This document shows positions 51,404-61,709 of a stretch of 64,000 bases of DNA, one piece after another. Numbering within the stretch: position 1 is the first letter of the stretch; the number at the start of each line of letters is the position of its first letter. The notes under the pieces are model-generated. The model made no database searches and was not told where the DNA came from. It was given only the letters and a program-made list of their open reading frames with translations. The stretch spans positions 62,001 to 126,000 of the forward strand of contig JAGVAD010000024.1 in the NCBI GenBank assembly GCA_020060465.1, read 5' to 3'. Source of the DNA: Anaerolineales bacterium. GTDB taxonomy: Bacteria; Chloroflexota; Anaerolineae; Anaerolineales; UBA4823. A program made the translations under genes and the position numbers.

Positions 51404-53464
51404 ATGACTGAGGAAACCTACGCCGTCAAAATCCCCGATGCAGAGTATTACCGCCAGATGGTCAAATGCCAGGCGGCCTGTCCGGTTTACACGGATGCCC
51501 GCGGTTATGTCACTGCCGTTGCGCGCGGCGACTTGGAATTGGGATATGAAATTGCCCATGACCCGAATCCGCTTTCCACCATTTGCGGGCGTATTTGCGG
51601 CGCGCCCTGCGAAGCGGCCTGTCGGCGACAAGTGATTGGGCCGGACTACGAATCGGTAGCCATCCGCCCTCTCAAGCGTGTATTGACCGAGCGCTTTGGC
51701 CCAGAAGCGCAACAACGGCTGCCCGGCGCGCAAGCTATGGAGACGGTTGGCTCTCCACTCGTTCCTCTTAAAGGTGTAATCGTCAACGGCGCTGTCGCCC
51801 CACGCAATCCCTATCTGCCGGGGCAAGGCGCGCCGTTGCCTTTCTCCACCGCGCGTTGGTCACGCCAGACGCTGCGCGACCTGGCCTCGATTCCTTACCG
51901 CAAACGCGGCAAAATCGCTGTGATCGGCGCCGGCCCTTCCAGCCTGACGGTGGCTCATGATCTGGCTCTGCTTGGGCATCAGGTGGTGATCTACGAAGCC
52001 GGCCCAAAGACAGGCGGCATGATGCGTTACGGCGTGCCGGTTTACCGCATTGACCAACAGGCGATGGATCTGGAGATCGAGTCAATCCTCAACCTGGGTG
52101 TGGAGATTCGTTTTAACACGCGCATTGGCCAGGAAATTACTTTAGCAGACTTACGCCGCAGCCACGATGCAGTGTTCCTGGGCATTGGTCTGATGGAAGG
52201 CCGTGGGCTGAACATCGAGGGCGCCGACCTGGATGGGGTCATCAGCGCGGTGGATCTGCTGCTCAACTACAACCTGGGCTATCAGGTGCATTTAGGGAAA
52301 AGGGTGATCGTGGTCGGCGGCGGCGACGTCGCCATGGACGCTGCTCGCACCGCCCTGCGCCTGGGGCAAATCACCGCTGACCAGGAGCGCGCCATGCAGC
52401 AAATCGAAAGCCGCAGCGAGGAAGAATCCGAAGCCGTGCGCACGGCACTGGATGTCGCCCGCACCGCCTTGCGTTTGGGCGTGGCGGACGTGCGCATCAT
52501 CGCCCTCGAATCGTGGGATGAACTTCCGGCTTCGCGTATCGAGCTGGAAGAAGCTCTGGAAGAAGGCATTGAATTGCTGCCGCGCCTGGGGCCGAACCGC
52601 ATTTTAGGCAAAGACGGCAGGGTGACCGGCCTGGAGGTGATTGAAGTCGCCTCGGTGTTCGATGAGGCAGGCCGTTTCAATCCGAAATTCAAACTGGGCA
52701 CTGCCCGCGTCATGCCGTGCGACAGTGTGGTGCTGGCCATCGGTCAACGCGCCAATCTGGAGGCTCTGGGCGGCGCGCCGGACGTGACAATCACACCGCG
52801 CGGCCTGGTGCAGGTGGATCCGCTCACCCTGCAAACCACCGCCCCAGATGTGTTTGCCGGCGGCGATGTGGCGTTCGGTCCGCGCCTGATTGTCAGCGCC
52901 GTGCGAGACGGTCACATTGCAGCGCTGGGCATCGAGCAATTTATTCAGGGGAAGCGCTTGAAGACTGAAACCCAGTTCGAATGGACCGACCTGACCCAAC
53001 GCCATACCATGTTTCCGGGTTGGACAAAATTGCCGCGTCAGAAAGTACCCGGTTTGCCGGTGGATCGTCGCACAGGGATTTCGGTCATCGAATTGGGCTA
53101 TAACCTGGAACAAGCCGCCGATCAGGGCAGCCGTTGTCTGGAGTGCAGCGTCAATACGGTTTTCGATGGCAGCAAGTGCATTCTATGCAATGGATGCGTG
53201 GACGTCTGTCCCTGGGATTGCCTGAAAATCGTGCGCCTGGATCAGATCAGCGGCGACGCCAACCTGGAACGGGTGATCGAAAACCAGTTGGGGGCGCCAG
53301 CGTCTTTCTGGAGCGGGGAAACTGTCCCCTCCGTTGCGGTCATGCTCAAGGATGATGAAACCTGCACGCGCTGCGCATTATGTGCCCGCCGCTGCCCTAC
53401 TGGAGCAATCACTATGGAGGCTTTCCGCTTCCGCGAAACTTTGGCGTATGCAGATCAAGGCTAA
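51404..53464 (+). CDS. GltD-like flavin oxidoreductase with N- and C-terminal Fe-S clusters
   Basis: A 686-residue protein. The N-terminal Fe-S domain contains CQAACPVYTDARGY and ICGRICGAPCEAACRR. The FAD motif is VIGAGPSSLTVAHDLALLGHQV, and the NAD(P) motif is VIVVGGGDVAMDAARTALRLG. The end has LTLQTTAPDVFAGGDVAFG and two [4Fe-4S] clusters in CILCNGCVDVCPWDCLKI and CTRCALCARRCPTGAI. The core resembles the small subunit of glutamate synthase, but no large subunit is present. It precedes the bc-complex genes, so feeding electrons from NAD(P)H or ferredoxin into that chain is inferred. Start ATG 51404 with AAAGG seven bases before. Confidence 0.85.
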   Translation: MTEETYAVKIPDAEYYRQMVKCQAACPVYTDARGYVTAVARGDLELGYEIAHDPNPLSTICGRICGAPCEAACRRQVIGPDYESVAIRPLKRVLTERFGPEAQQRLPGAQAMETVGSPLVPLKGVIVNGAVAPRNPYLPGQGAPLPFSTARWSRQTLRDLASIPYRKRGKIAVIGAGPSSLTVAHDLALLGHQVVIYEAGPKTGGMMRYGVPVYRIDQQAMDLEIESILNLGVEIRFNTRIGQEITLADLRRSHDAVFLGIGLMEGRGLNIEGADLDGVISAVDLLLNYNLGYQVHLGKRVIVVGGGDVAMDAARTALRLGQITADQERAMQQIESRSEEESEAVRTALDVARTALRLGVADVRIIALESWDELPASRIELEEALEEGIELLPRLGPNRILGKDGRVTGLEVIEVASVFDEAGRFNPKFKLGTARVMPCDSVVLAIGQRANLEALGGAPDVTITPRGLVQVDPLTLQTTAPDVFAGGDVAFGPRLIVSAVRDGHIAALGIEQFIQGKRLKTETQFEWTDLTQRHTMFPGWTKLPRQKVPGLPVDRRTGISVIELGYNLEQAADQGSRCLECSVNTVFDGSKCILCNGCVDVCPWDCLKIVRLDQISGDANLERVIENQLGAPASFWSGETVPSVAVMLKDDETCTRCALCARRCPTGAITMEAFRFRETLAYADQG

Positions 53465-53500
53465 CCCTTGATCTCGCTTTGCTCATCATAAGGAGATTGT

Positions 53501-54226
53501 ATGTCAAACCTGGTTCAAACCATCACTCAATCCAGAATATGGCGCTCGTTTTTCCGTCACGGCTGGCCAGATAACCCGCTGGATCGTTCGCTGGTGATGA
53601 CCAGCAACATCTTCTTTCACCTGCATCCGGTGAAGGTCAACCGAAAAAGCCTGCGCGCTTCCTACACTTTGGGCCTGGGTGTGATGGCCGTGATCTTATT
53701 TTTGGAGCTGACGCTCACCGGCATGTTGTTGATGTTTTATTACGCCCCGACGGTTGAGCGCGCCTATACCTACATCGTTGCGCTGCAAACGCAGACACCC
53801 TACGGGCAGTTGCTGCGCAACCTGCACCGCTGGGGGGCGCATTTGATGGTGTTGGTGGTAGTGCTGCACATGGCGCGGGTTTTCTACACTGGCGCTTATA
53901 AGCCGCCGAGGGAATTCAACTGGGTGCTAGGCGTCGGCCTGCTTCTGCTCACACTGGGCGCCAGCTTCACCGGTTATCTGCTCCCCTGGGATCAGCTTTC
54001 GTTTTGGGCGATCACCGTGGGTACCAGTGTGGCGGGGTATGCGCCTGTGTTAGGTTCAACTGCTAAAGCCTATTTGTTGGGCGGCCCCGAGGTAGGACAG
54101 GAAGCGCTGACCCGCTTCTACGCTCTGCATGTGATGCTCATTCCGCTGGGCATTGCCCTGATCACATCCATTCATATTTGGCGCGTGCGCAAAGACGGCG
54201 GGCTGGCCGCCAACGACGATCGGTAG
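53501..54226 (+). CDS. Cytochrome b, N-terminal half (b6-like)
   Basis: A 241-residue membrane protein with four helices. The heme ligands fit NLHRWGAHLMVLVVVLHMARVF (two histidines 14 apart) and YALHVMLIPLGIALITSIHIW (15 apart). The loop GASFTGYLLPWDQLSFW is typical. There is no cysteine in the whole protein, so the covalent heme ci of cytochrome b6 in b6f is not expected. Together with the next gene it forms a split cytochrome b, as in b6f and many Gram-positive or Chloroflexi bc complexes. AAGGAGA precedes the start. Confidence 0.92.
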   Translation: MSNLVQTITQSRIWRSFFRHGWPDNPLDRSLVMTSNIFFHLHPVKVNRKSLRASYTLGLGVMAVILFLELTLTGMLLMFYYAPTVERAYTYIVALQTQTPYGQLLRNLHRWGAHLMVLVVVLHMARVFYTGAYKPPREFNWVLGVGLLLLTLGASFTGYLLPWDQLSFWAITVGTSVAGYAPVLGSTAKAYLLGGPEVGQEALTRFYALHVMLIPLGIALITSIHIWRVRKDGGLAANDDR

Positions 54227-54244
54227 CAATTTGGAAAACTGGCA

Positions 54245-55012
54245 ATGACAAACATACCCACAAGAACTTCCTTCTCCAAATCTTCTGGCAAGACTTATAC
54301 GCTGGTCGAACTGGTGCACCGCGCCCCTGCCCAAATGGTAGATCACGGGCCGGATAACACCGTCTTCGCCTTTCCGGTGGTGGCGTTATTGGAGCTGTTG
54401 CTGACATTGGGCGTTTCGGCTGTGCTTCTTTTCATGTCCCTGACCATTAACGCACCGCTGGAGGAGATCGCCAACCCCAATCAGACCACCGATCCGGCAA
54501 AAGCGCCCTGGTATTTTATGGGCTTGCAGGAGATGCTGGAACATGGTCACCCAACGTTGATGGCAGTCGTTATTCCAACGATTCTGGTACTTTTCACGCT
54601 GGCGATCCCTTATATAGATAATGACCGCCAGGGTTCTGGGCGCTGGTTTACCTCAGAGCGCGGCAAGCGCATCGCCCGCAACACAGCGATCTATGCATTG
54701 TTGGTCATGCCAGCGTTCATTCTGTTAGACAATAGCTTCCCGCCTCGGGAGTTGTTGCGCGGCATCGTACCGGATTTCGTGGCTCAGACGCTGATCCCTG
54801 GAGCCATCATGACTGCCATTGTGATTGCGCCGTTGTTGGTCTTGCGTCGCTCAAAACCCAACGCACGCGAAGTGGTACTGACGCTATTCACCTTAATGTT
54901 TGTGTCCGCAATCGTTTTTACCCTGACCGGTTTTCTCTTTCGCGGACCAGGGTTCGAACTGTATTGGCCCTGGAACATGCCCGATGGCTATAACCCTTTC
55001 TTAAACCTATAG
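54245..55012 (+). CDS. Cytochrome b, C-terminal half (subunit IV-like)
   Basis: A 255-residue membrane protein with about five helices. The quinol-oxidation motif, PEWY in ubiquinone-type enzymes, reads KAPWYFMGLQEML here, a form found with menaquinone. Charged loops AIPYIDNDRQGSGRWF and the extra helices ILDNSFPP and VVLTLFTLMFVSAIVFTLTGF make it longer than plant subunit IV. It completes the cytochrome b of the preceding gene and is followed by the Rieske protein. Confidence 0.88.
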   Translation: MTNIPTRTSFSKSSGKTYTLVELVHRAPAQMVDHGPDNTVFAFPVVALLELLLTLGVSAVLLFMSLTINAPLEEIANPNQTTDPAKAPWYFMGLQEMLEHGHPTLMAVVIPTILVLFTLAIPYIDNDRQGSGRWFTSERGKRIARNTAIYALLVMPAFILLDNSFPPRELLRGIVPDFVAQTLIPGAIMTAIVIAPLLVLRRSKPNAREVVLTLFTLMFVSAIVFTLTGFLFRGPGFELYWPWNMPDGYNPFLNL

Positions 55013-55070
55013 GCATCGAGCATATCGTTTTCAACGATAGGTCGAACGAACATCTCTGCATGGAGTCTTT

Positions 55071-55595
55071 ATGAACCTGGAAACGACGCATCAAAAATCA
55101 TCCTTGAACGCCAATCGCCGCGACTGGCGGACTTTGATCAGTCGGCGGGAATTTCTCGGCGCAGCCTTCGCCAGCTCGTTGGCGGTGTTGCTTGGGCAAT
55201 CGTTGGTTGCGCTGCTGAACTTTCTTAAACCCGTGAACAAGGGCGGCTTTGGCGGCATGGTGTACGCTGGCAAAGTGGATGAATTCGCTGTCAACAGCGT
55301 GAACCGCATTCTGACCGGGCGCTTTTACATCGCCCGCACCGAGGACGGCCTGCTTGCCCTGTGGCAGCGTTGCACTCACCTGGGCTGCGCTGTGCCGTGG
55401 GTGGAGGAAGAAGGGCAGTTCCACTGTCCCTGCCATGGCTCACTGTTCAACACGGTTGGCGAGGTGATCGGAGGCCCTGCGCCGCGCCCATTGGACATCT
55501 TTCCGATCACCATCAAGAGCGGCGAAGTGTGGGTGGACACCAGCAAACCGATTGAACGCAGCGCGTTCGATCCATCGCAAATTACGGGTGCTTGA
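55071..55595 (+). CDS. Rieske [2Fe-2S] protein
   Basis: A 174-residue bc-complex subunit. The N-terminus RREFLGAAFASSLAVLLGQSLVALL is a Tat-like uncleaved anchor. The cluster motifs are CTHLGCAVPW and CPCHGSLFN, with the two His and four Cys of a true Rieske protein. It passes electrons from quinol to cytochrome c. It is placed between cytochrome b and the triheme cytochrome. Confidence 0.95.
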   Translation: MNLETTHQKSSLNANRRDWRTLISRREFLGAAFASSLAVLLGQSLVALLNFLKPVNKGGFGGMVYAGKVDEFAVNSVNRILTGRFYIARTEDGLLALWQRCTHLGCAVPWVEEEGQFHCPCHGSLFNTVGEVIGGPAPRPLDIFPITIKSGEVWVDTSKPIERSAFDPSQITGA

Positions 55596-55606
55596 GGTTC
55601 CCAACC

Positions 55607-56752
55607 ATGCAAACAGCCGCAGAGAATTATCGGAATCACATCCTGGTGGGGCTGGCGCTCAGCCTGGCGCTGATCTTGGCATTGGGCGTTTACGGCTTCA
55701 ATGAGCAGGTGCGCCTGGCGCAGGCAGCGGAAGAATTCAATCGCGAACGGGTTGCCCGCGGCCAGAGCATTTACAACCAGCAATGCGTCGCCTGCCACGG
55801 CGCGCAAGGCGAGGGCGGGGTCGGCCCGGCGCTGAACAACCGCAATGTGCTAAAGAATACCCTGGATAGCGTCTTTTTCGCCGTCATCCGCTCTGGCGTG
55901 CCCGGCACACAAATGCCCGCCTGGAGCGTGGATTTCGGCGGCCCACTGACCGACGAGGATGTGCGCGACGTGGTTGCTTTGCTGCGCTCCTGGGAACCGA
56001 CCGCGCCGGAAGTAAAGCCGGCCGTCTTTACGCCCGACCCCGGCCGTGGCGCTATGCTGTTCGCCGGCACCTGCGCGGTCTGTCACGGCGAGAACGGCGC
56101 TGGCGGAGAAAATGCGCCGCGCCTCAACGACCCACTTCGCCTGCAAGCGTTGCCGGATGATTGGTATCGGGCGGTGATCCGCAACGGTCGCCCGGCAAAA
56201 GGTATGCCCACCTGGGGCACGGTGCTATCGCCAGAGCAGATCGAAGACCTGGTCTCTCTGATCGCAGCCTGGCGGAAGGGCGTCGAAGTCAAACCCAGTT
56301 TTGCGGTGAGCGATCTATTAGAACGGGCGATTTTCTCGTTGCAGAATAACGATCAGCAGAGTGCGGCGCTGCACATTGAGCGCGCCCTCTCTGTGGCAAC
56401 CGGCCCGGGGGCGCAGGCGTTGCGCAGTAGCCAGGCGCAGCTTGCGGCGCAGGAGACGTCGGCTGCCTTGAACGCCTTGCAGGAGTTGCGCGACCAATGG
56501 CCGATTGGCGATCCTGCCTCCGGGGCGCTGCTCTACACCGCCAACTGTTCCGCCTGCCACGGCATCCAGGGCGAGGGCGGGATCGGGCTTGCGCTCAACC
56601 CGAGCGCTTTTGTCCAGGGTCAAACCAACGCGCAACTTCTCACCTTCCTGCAGCAAGGCCGCCCCGGCACGGCCATGGCAGGATTTTCCGATCGTTTATC
56701 CGAGGCCCAACTGGCGGACGTGATCGCTTTCTTGCGGCTGTGGCAGCCTTAG
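55607..56752 (+). CDS. Membrane-anchored triheme cytochrome c
   Basis: A 381-residue cytochrome with an N-terminal anchor (ILVGLALSLALILALGVYGF). Three heme sites are seen: CVACHGAQGEGG (about residue 60), CAVCHGENGAGG (about 150) and CSACHGIQGEGG (about 315). Each is followed by the typical class I segment ending in methionine, for example GTQMPAW and AKGMPTWG. A coiled spacer (about 225-300) separates the second and third domains. Start ATG 55607; TTG 55592 overlaps the Rieske stop. A likely electron acceptor of the Rieske protein. Confidence 0.9.
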   Translation: MQTAAENYRNHILVGLALSLALILALGVYGFNEQVRLAQAAEEFNRERVARGQSIYNQQCVACHGAQGEGGVGPALNNRNVLKNTLDSVFFAVIRSGVPGTQMPAWSVDFGGPLTDEDVRDVVALLRSWEPTAPEVKPAVFTPDPGRGAMLFAGTCAVCHGENGAGGENAPRLNDPLRLQALPDDWYRAVIRNGRPAKGMPTWGTVLSPEQIEDLVSLIAAWRKGVEVKPSFAVSDLLERAIFSLQNNDQQSAALHIERALSVATGPGAQALRSSQAQLAAQETSAALNALQELRDQWPIGDPASGALLYTANCSACHGIQGEGGIGLALNPSAFVQGQTNAQLLTFLQQGRPGTAMAGFSDRLSEAQLADVIAFLRLWQP

Positions 56753-56768
56753 AAAGGGTTCTTCAAGG

Positions 56769-57134
56769 ATGGAAAAGCGGCGTGTGGCTATCCTGGGCGC
56801 AAAACAATTGCTGGATGAGAGTTTGGAGCATTTGTTGCGCGGTTTGGATGATGTTCAACTGCTGGGACCCTGGGTTTTAGATCAGCGTGTCCTGGCGCGT
56901 TTGACAGCCCACTCCCCGCAAATCATCCTGTTAGCCATGCCCGACGAACTTCCAGAGCACAGTATTCAGATTATTGGGCAAATCATGGAGCGCTTTCCAG
57001 AGCTTCCTTTGATCCAGGTGTATCTGGAGAAGAATATCGTCCGCTTTCACAGCGCCCAAACGCTGCCGGCGCGCAGCGCCGAATTGATAGATTTGATCCG
57101 CAACTTACCACTGACCGATCATTCGAATGAGTAG
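56769..57134 (+). CDS. Degenerate receiver-like small protein
   Basis: A 121-residue cytoplasmic protein between two cytochrome genes. The start RRVAILGAKQLLDESLEHLLRGLDDVQLLGP and the strand IILLAMPDELPEHSIQII resemble a response-regulator receiver fold, but the phosphorylated aspartate is not where it should be and the DD pair is missing. Function unknown. GGATG-adjacent start, same strand and tight spacing show it belongs to the operon. Confidence 0.65.
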   Translation: MEKRRVAILGAKQLLDESLEHLLRGLDDVQLLGPWVLDQRVLARLTAHSPQIILLAMPDELPEHSIQIIGQIMERFPELPLIQVYLEKNIVRFHSAQTLPARSAELIDLIRNLPLTDHSNE

Positions 57135-57154
57135 ATAGAGATAAGGCGGTGAAT

Positions 57155-58015
57155 ATGCAACTTGACTCCCCTGTTTTACGAAGATGGAGCATCTGGCTGT
57201 TGGCAGCCGTTCTTCTTGCCGCGCCGGTGTATCTGGTCCGAGCGACTTCGTTGCAACAATCCAGCAGCGAGGGTCAGGCAATTTTCGCCCAGAAATGTCA
57301 GGCCTGCCATACCATTGGCGGCGGCCGGCTGGTCGGTCCCGATTTACAGGGCGTGACCCAGCGCCGCGATCTGAGCTGGCTCAAAGAATTTATCTCCGCC
57401 CCAGACCAGATGCTCGCTTCTGGAGACCCGATTGCCACTCAATTGCTAGCCGAGTATAACAATGTCCCCATGCCCAATCTGGCCCTCTCGCCAGCGGAAG
57501 TGGAGGCGCTCATCGCTTACCTGGAAAATCCAGCCGCTGGCGGCGCAGGCAATGTTCCTCCTTCGGCTGCGCCAGCCGGCCCAGGCGATGCTGCGCGCGG
57601 CCAGGCTTTGTTCAGCGGTCAGATCCGCCTGCAAAACGGCGGCGCCAGTTGCATTGCCTGCCACAGCGTCGCTGGCCTCCCCACTCTGGGCGGCGGCTCG
57701 CTAGGCCCAGATCTAACCCAGGTGGTGCAGCGTTATGGCGGCGAAGCCGGAACGGCGAGTGTGCTGGTCAGCCTGCCATTCCCAACCATGCAGGGTTTCT
57801 TCGCTACCCGACCGTTCACCCCGCAGGAACAAGCTGACTTGTTGGCTTACTTCATTTGGGCAGGCGCGCAACCCGCGCCGCAGCAAACCACCTCCCCAGC
57901 CGCATGGTTCTGGGCGGTTGGCATCGGCGGGGCGCTGGTGTTATTTGCCGGCATGGCGCTCTTCTGGCCGCGCCAACGGCGCAGCATTTCGGAACAACTG
58001 CGCAGCATGGGATGA
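57155..58015 (+). CDS. Membrane-anchored diheme cytochrome c
   Basis: A 286-residue cytochrome with an N-terminal signal/anchor ([20 protein letters not shown]) and a C-terminal helix ([22 protein letters not shown]). The hemes bind at [18 protein letters not shown] (about residue 48) and [11 protein letters not shown] (about 165), each with a distal class I fold ([11 protein letters not shown] and [10 protein letters not shown]). It lies directly before narG. It should face outside the membrane, so it connects the bc complex to an external partner. ATG 57155 follows AAGGCGG; GTG 57149 is an alternative. Confidence 0.88.
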   Translation: MQLDSPVLRRWSIWLLAAVLLAAPVYLVRATSLQQSSSEGQAIFAQKCQACHTIGGGRLVGPDLQGVTQRRDLSWLKEFISAPDQMLASGDPIATQLLAEYNNVPMPNLALSPAEVEALIAYLENPAAGGAGNVPPSAAPAGPGDAARGQALFSGQIRLQNGGASCIACHSVAGLPTLGGGSLGPDLTQVVQRYGGEAGTASVLVSLPFPTMQGFFATRPFTPQEQADLLAYFIWAGAQPAPQQTTSPAAWFWAVGIGGALVLFAGMALFWPRQRRSISEQLRSMG

Positions 58016-58056
58016 GACACAGTGTAACGCATGATTTGAGATTACTGGAGGCCTTG

Positions 58057-61000
58057 ATGACCGATTGGAGTAAAGATATCGTATCGCCCGCCGAGCGGCG
58101 TTGGGAAGAGTTCTATCGTAACCGCTTTCAGCACGATCGGCGCGTACGCACCACGCATGGCGTGAACTGCACCGGCAGTTGCTCGTGGGAAGTTTTTGTA
58201 AAGGATGGCATCGTCACCTGGGAACTTCAAGCGACGGATTATCCACAGCTAGAGGACGGACTGCCGCCCTATGAACCCAGAGGCTGCCAACGGGGCATCA
58301 GCTTCTCGTGGTATCTATACAGCCCCATCCGGGTCAAATATCCGTATGCACGCGGAATTCTGATTGATCAATGGCGTCTGGCGCGCGCGGCTTTCGATGA
58401 TCCGGTGCAGGCCTGGGAATCCATTGTCAGCAACGAAGGCGAACGGCGCAAATATCAGCAAGCGCGCGGCAAGGGCGGCTTTCGACGCGTTTCCTGGGAT
58501 GAGGCGTTGGAGATGATTGCAGCATCGCTGATTTACACCATCAAAAAGTATGGGCCAGATCGAGTGATCGGCTTTTCACCCATCCCAGCCATGTCGCAGG
58601 TCAGCTACGCCGCCGGTAGCCGTTTTTTGACCTTGCTGGGCGGCGTGGCGATGAGCTTTTATGACTGGTACTGCGATCTGCCGCCTGCCAGCCCGGAGAT
58701 ATGGGGCGAGCAGACCGATGTGCACGAATCGGCGGACTGGTACAACGCGCGCTTCATCGCCGTGATGGGTTCAAACCTGAACATGACGCGCACGCCCGAC
58801 ACGCATTTCATCTCCGAAGTGCGTCATGCGGGCGCCAAATTGGTGGTGTTCTCGCCCGACTTTTCTCAAGTGGCAAAATACGCCGATTACTGGATCCCCG
58901 TCCACGCCGGACAGGATACCGCCTTCTGGATGGCGGTTAATCACGTTCTGCTCAAGGAATTCTACGTAGAGCGCCAGACGCCGTATTTCATCGAATATGT
59001 CAAACAATATACCGACCTGCCTTTTCTGGTTGAAATCGAAGAGGACCAGCGCCCGGGGCGCTACTTGCGGGCGAATCGCCTGGCGGAATACCAGAAGAGC
59101 GAGAACGGCGATTGGAAACTGATCGTCTGGGATCAAACTACTAAACAACCGCGAATGCCGCAAGGTACAATCGGCTTTCGCTGGCCGCAGCAGGATCAGG
59201 GCAAATGGAATCTGGAGCTGAAAGATGCGCTTACGGGTGAAGCAATAGATCCGCAGTTATCGTTCATTGACGATTATGACAAGCTGTTCGAGCTGCAATT
59301 CGACGATTTTGCCAGCGGGCGGGTGCTACGCCGCAGCGTACCCGCTCGTTATGTCAAGACCCAAGAAGGGCGAACGTTGACCACCACGGTCTTCGATTTG
59401 ATCATGGCGCAGTTCGGGGTGGATCGAGGGCTGCCCGGCGATTATCCCCAGGATTATGAGGATGATATTCCTTATACGCCCGCCTGGCAGGAGAAATATA
59501 CCGGTATCCACCGCGAGACGCTGCTGCGCTTTGCCCGCGAGTGGGCTGTCAACGCCGAAAAGACGCGCGGTAAAAATCTGATCATCATCGGCGCGGGCGC
59601 CAACCATTGGTATCACAACAACCTGCTCTACCGTTCGGGCATCGTTGCGCTGATGTTGACCGGTTCAGTGGGAGTGAACGGCGGCGGGTTGGCGCATTAT
59701 GTGGGTCAGGAGAAGGTGGTCAACCAGGCTTCCTGGGCAGCCATTGCCTTTGCCTCGGATTGGGGGATGGCGCCCCGTCAGCAAAACACACCTTCTTTCC
59801 ATTACGTCCATTCGGATCAATGGCGTTATGAGCGCGGCTTCTCTGCCTATGACGTCTTGCCATCCCAGGATGGTCCTGGCGCGCAAGACGCCAAACCCTT
59901 GCACACGATGGACATTCAAGCCCAAGCGGTGCGCCGCGGCTGGCTGCCGTTTTTCCCGCAGTTCAATAAAAGCTCATTGCAGGTCGTGCAGCAAGCCATC
60001 GCCGCCGGCGCGGAGAACGACGCTCAAATCATCGCCTATGTGGTTGAGCAATTACGCAAAAACCAATTGTATTTCTCTGTGGAGGCGCCGGACCTGCCAG
60101 AAAACTGGCCGCGGGTTTGGTTCATCTGGCGAGGTAATGCCATCGGCACCAGCGCCAAGGGCCATGAATACTTCCTCAAACATTATCTGGGCACGCATAC
60201 CAACGCCATCGCGCCCGAGCAGGCAGAAGGGTATGTCCACGAAGTGGCTTACCGCCCGACCGCGCCCACCGGCAAGCTGGACCTGGTGGTAGACCTGAAT
60301 TTCCGCATGGATACCTCCGCACTTTATTCAGATATTGTATTGCCCGCTGCCACCTGGTACGAAAAAGACGACCTGAACACAACCGACCTGCACTCTTACA
60401 TCAATCCGATGCAGGCAGCCGTGCCGCCAGCCTGGGAGTCTAAACCCGATTGGGAGATTTACAAGGCTATCGCCCGCAGATTCAGTGAGCTGGCGCAAAT
60501 TCATCTGCCTGAGCCGGTTAAAGACATCGTGATGCTGCCCCTGCAACACGATACCCCGGATGAACTGGCGCAGCCGCAGGTTTTGGATTGGAAGAGCGGC
60601 GAGGTCGAGCCGCTTCCAGGGAAGACCATGCCCAAATTTCGCCTCGTGGAGCGCGATTACGTCAACTTATATGAGCGCATGATCAGCCTGGGGCGCGGCG
60701 TGGAACAGAACGGGGTCAGCGCGCATGGATTGACCATCCCGGTCAAACAGGAATATTACGAGCTGCAAAACTTGCAGCCGCGCGCCTTCGGCGGCGGGGG
60801 CGGAAACCCAGCCGCAGCGACCAACGGGCGCGTCTATCCTTCTCTGGAATTCGCACGCCAGGTGGCTGACGCCATCCTGTACCTGGACCCCAGCTCCAAC
60901 GGCGAGTTGGCTTACCGCGCTTTCCAGGCAGAAGAGCACAAGACCGGCTTATCGCTGACCGACCTGGCGGATGGGCTACGTGAGCTGCGCTATACCTTCG

Positions 61001-61707
61001 CCGACATTGTCTCACAGCCGCGGCGGGTGCTCACCACGCCCACCTGGTCGGCCATCGTCAACAAAGGGCGGGCGTATGCGCCATTCACGCTCAACGTTGA
61101 GCGGCGCATCCCATGGCGCACATTATCTGGTCGGCAGCACTTCTATTTAGATCATGAGATGTACCTGCAATGGGGCGAGCATCTGCCCACCTATAAGCCG
61201 CGCCCCGACCACACCATGCTGGGCGAGACCCAGCGCAGCCTGGTCGAAGCGCAGGGTAAGATGCTCAACTACATCACGCCACACGGCAAATGGAGCATCC
61301 ATTCCACCTATTCGGAGAACCACCGCATGATGACCCTCTCGCGCGGCGATTACCCGGTGTGGCTGAATGACAAAGACGCCGCGGAACTGGGCATTCGGGA
61401 CAATGATTGGGTAGAGCTGTTCAACGACAACGGAGTGTTCGTCCAGCGGGCCATCGTCTCGGCGCGCATCCCACGCAACACCGTCTTTGTCTATCACGCC
61501 ACTGAGCGCACGGTCGGCATCCCCAAGTCGCCGCTACGCGGCCGCCGCGCCGGGATGAACAACTCGCTCACTCGCGCCCGCCTGAAGCCGGTGTTAATGT
61601 CGGGCGGCTATGCTCAATTCACCTACGCCTTCAACTACTGGGGGCCGACTGGCGTCAACCGCGATACATTCGTATTCGTGCGCAAGCTGGACAAAGTGGA
61701 GTTTTAG
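58057..61707 (+). CDS. narG: Respiratory nitrate reductase, alpha subunit
   Basis: A 1216-residue molybdenum-bis-MGD enzyme that reduces nitrate to nitrite. The FS0 cluster motif is [19 protein letters not shown], with RGCQRG as the fourth cysteine. The molybdenum aspartate region is [20 protein letters not shown]. Further landmarks are [15 protein letters not shown] and [26 protein letters not shown]. No twin-arginine signal is seen at the N-terminus ([16 protein letters not shown]), so it is predicted to be cytoplasmic, as in the classical NarG. Start ATG 58057 with GGAGG; the ORF-track start overlaps the cytochrome gene. A nitrite oxidoreductase role cannot be excluded. Confidence 0.95.
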   Translation: MTDWSKDIVSPAERRWEEFYRNRFQHDRRVRTTHGVNCTGSCSWEVFVKDGIVTWELQATDYPQLEDGLPPYEPRGCQRGISFSWYLYSPIRVKYPYARGILIDQWRLARAAFDDPVQAWESIVSNEGERRKYQQARGKGGFRRVSWDEALEMIAASLIYTIKKYGPDRVIGFSPIPAMSQVSYAAGSRFLTLLGGVAMSFYDWYCDLPPASPEIWGEQTDVHESADWYNARFIAVMGSNLNMTRTPDTHFISEVRHAGAKLVVFSPDFSQVAKYADYWIPVHAGQDTAFWMAVNHVLLKEFYVERQTPYFIEYVKQYTDLPFLVEIEEDQRPGRYLRANRLAEYQKSENGDWKLIVWDQTTKQPRMPQGTIGFRWPQQDQGKWNLELKDALTGEAIDPQLSFIDDYDKLFELQFDDFASGRVLRRSVPARYVKTQEGRTLTTTVFDLIMAQFGVDRGLPGDYPQDYEDDIPYTPAWQEKYTGIHRETLLRFAREWAVNAEKTRGKNLIIIGAGANHWYHNNLLYRSGIVALMLTGSVGVNGGGLAHYVGQEKVVNQASWAAIAFASDWGMAPRQQNTPSFHYVHSDQWRYERGFSAYDVLPSQDGPGAQDAKPLHTMDIQAQAVRRGWLPFFPQFNKSSLQVVQQAIAAGAENDAQIIAYVVEQLRKNQLYFSVEAPDLPENWPRVWFIWRGNAIGTSAKGHEYFLKHYLGTHTNAIAPEQAEGYVHEVAYRPTAPTGKLDLVVDLNFRMDTSALYSDIVLPAATWYEKDDLNTTDLHSYINPMQAAVPPAWESKPDWEIYKAIARRFSELAQIHLPEPVKDIVMLPLQHDTPDELAQPQVLDWKSGEVEPLPGKTMPKFRLVERDYVNLYERMISLGRGVEQNGVSAHGLTIPVKQEYYELQNLQPRAFGGGGGNPAAATNGRVYPSLEFARQVADAILYLDPSSNGELAYRAFQAEEHKTGLSLTDLADGLRELRYTFADIVSQPRRVLTTPTWSAIVNKGRAYAPFTLNVERRIPWRTLSGRQHFYLDHEMYLQWGEHLPTYKPRPDHTMLGETQRSLVEAQGKMLNYITPHGKWSIHSTYSENHRMMTLSRGDYPVWLNDKDAAELGIRDNDWVELFNDNGVFVQRAIVSARIPRNTVFVYHATERTVGIPKSPLRGRRAGMNNSLTRARLKPVLMSGGYAQFTYAFNYWGPTGVNRDTFVFVRKLDKVEF

Positions 61708-61709
61708 CC

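Noticed and set aside
58057-61707. NarG as nitrite oxidoreductase NxrA
   Set aside because: Motifs do not separate the two. NarX/NarL-type regulators and NarJ beside it favour nitrate reduction, so nitrate reductase is the primary call.
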